DNA from: Clostridia bacterium
GTDB taxonomy: Bacteria; Bacillota_A; Clostridia; Oscillospirales; Butyricicoccaceae
Assembly: GCA_017548175.1 (NCBI GenBank)
Contig: JAFYMZ010000163.1
Span: 1 to 5,151 of the forward strand
Direction of reading: 5' to 3'
DNA length: 5,151 nt
The position numbers and the translations under genes are program-made. The notes under the pieces were generated by a model, which saw only the letters and a list, made by a program, of their open reading frames with translations, was not told the DNA's origin and ran no database searches. Positions 4,942-5,151 of this stretch are shown here, piece after piece. Positions within the stretch are counted from its first letter, which is position 1; each line of letters opens with the position of its first letter.

Positions 4942-5151
4942 ATGGCTAACACGAACGTAGTAAATATGGCTGGCCAGGTCGTCGGCACCATCGAGCTGAG
5001 CGACAAGGTCTTTGGCATCGAGCCCAACGCTGTTGTTATGCACGCTGATGTAAAGAATCATCTGGCTAACATGCGTCACGGCACTCAGAGCACTCTGACC
5101 CGTGCAGAGGTTTCCGGCGGCGGCAAGAAGCCCTGGAGACAGAAGGGTTCC
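4942..5151 (+). CDS. rplD: 50S ribosomal protein L4 (partial, C-terminus outside window)
   Basis: 23S rRNA-binding protein that lines part of the exit tunnel; in E. coli it also represses its own operon by binding the S10 leader. The first 70 codons are present: [20 protein letters not shown], then [23 protein letters not shown] pieces (about 23-45), and the conserved basic loop [12 protein letters not shown] (59-70), where the window ends. This loop is the family's rRNA-binding, tunnel-facing segment. It begins 17 nt after the rplC stop with a strong SD. Its presence in the operon makes L4 a natural candidate ligand for the folded leader or the rpsJ-rplC junction, but nothing in the sequence proves this. 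Confidence 0.96.
   Translation, partial: MANTNVVNMAGQVVGTIELSDKVFGIEPNAVVMHADVKNHLANMRHGTQSTLTRAEVSGGGKKPWRQKGS

Overview
The window looks like a chromosomal segment from a moderately GC-rich, low-complexity-genome member of the Firmicutes, most plausibly a Clostridia/Oscillospiraceae gut anaerobe (Faecalibacterium/Gemmiger/Subdoligranulum-like). That placement is an inference. It rests on a LexA with Gram-positive 'Cheo-type' operators, an S10 protein with the Firmicutes motif [20 protein letters not shown] ribosome-binding sites and the usual S10-operon order rpsJ-rplC-rplD. No mobile element, CRISPR array, rRNA or tRNA was seen.

Left half (1-2940, minus strand): a compact DNA-repair operon read leftwards, lexA > recG > an AAG/MPG-type 3-methyladenine DNA glycosylase that runs off the left edge. 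lexA and recG overlap by the GTGA type, if the GTG start of recG is right, and recG and the glycosylase are 16 nt apart with an SD in the gap. Upstream of lexA is a sigma-A-like promoter flanked by two LexA-box candidates whose centres are exactly 50 bp apart. The layout suggests an autoregulated SOS unit that joins the repressor to a fork-remodelling helicase and a base-excision enzyme.

Middle (2941-3844): about 900 bases without a protein gene. From left to right it holds an AT-rich lexA upstream segment, a cluster of GC-rich inverted repeats (about 3011-3184), a possible rightward promoter (3227-3255), an AT-rich stretch with a perfect palindrome, and a near-consensus extended promoter (3437-3465). 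That promoter should give the rpsJ mRNA a leader of about 373 nt with several helices, including a compact domain just before the rpsJ ribosome-binding site.

Right half (3845-5151, plus strand): the start of the S10 ribosomal-protein operon, rpsJ (S10), rplC (L3) and rplD (L4, cut by the right edge). The 138-nt rpsJ-rplC spacer is unusual: it can fold into a neat three-way junction with a GAAA tetraloop arm, ending just before the rplC SD. The long rpsJ leader and this intercistronic junction are the best candidates here for undescribed RNA regulation, probably some form of ribosomal-protein feedback control. The structures were found by eye and their function is inference.
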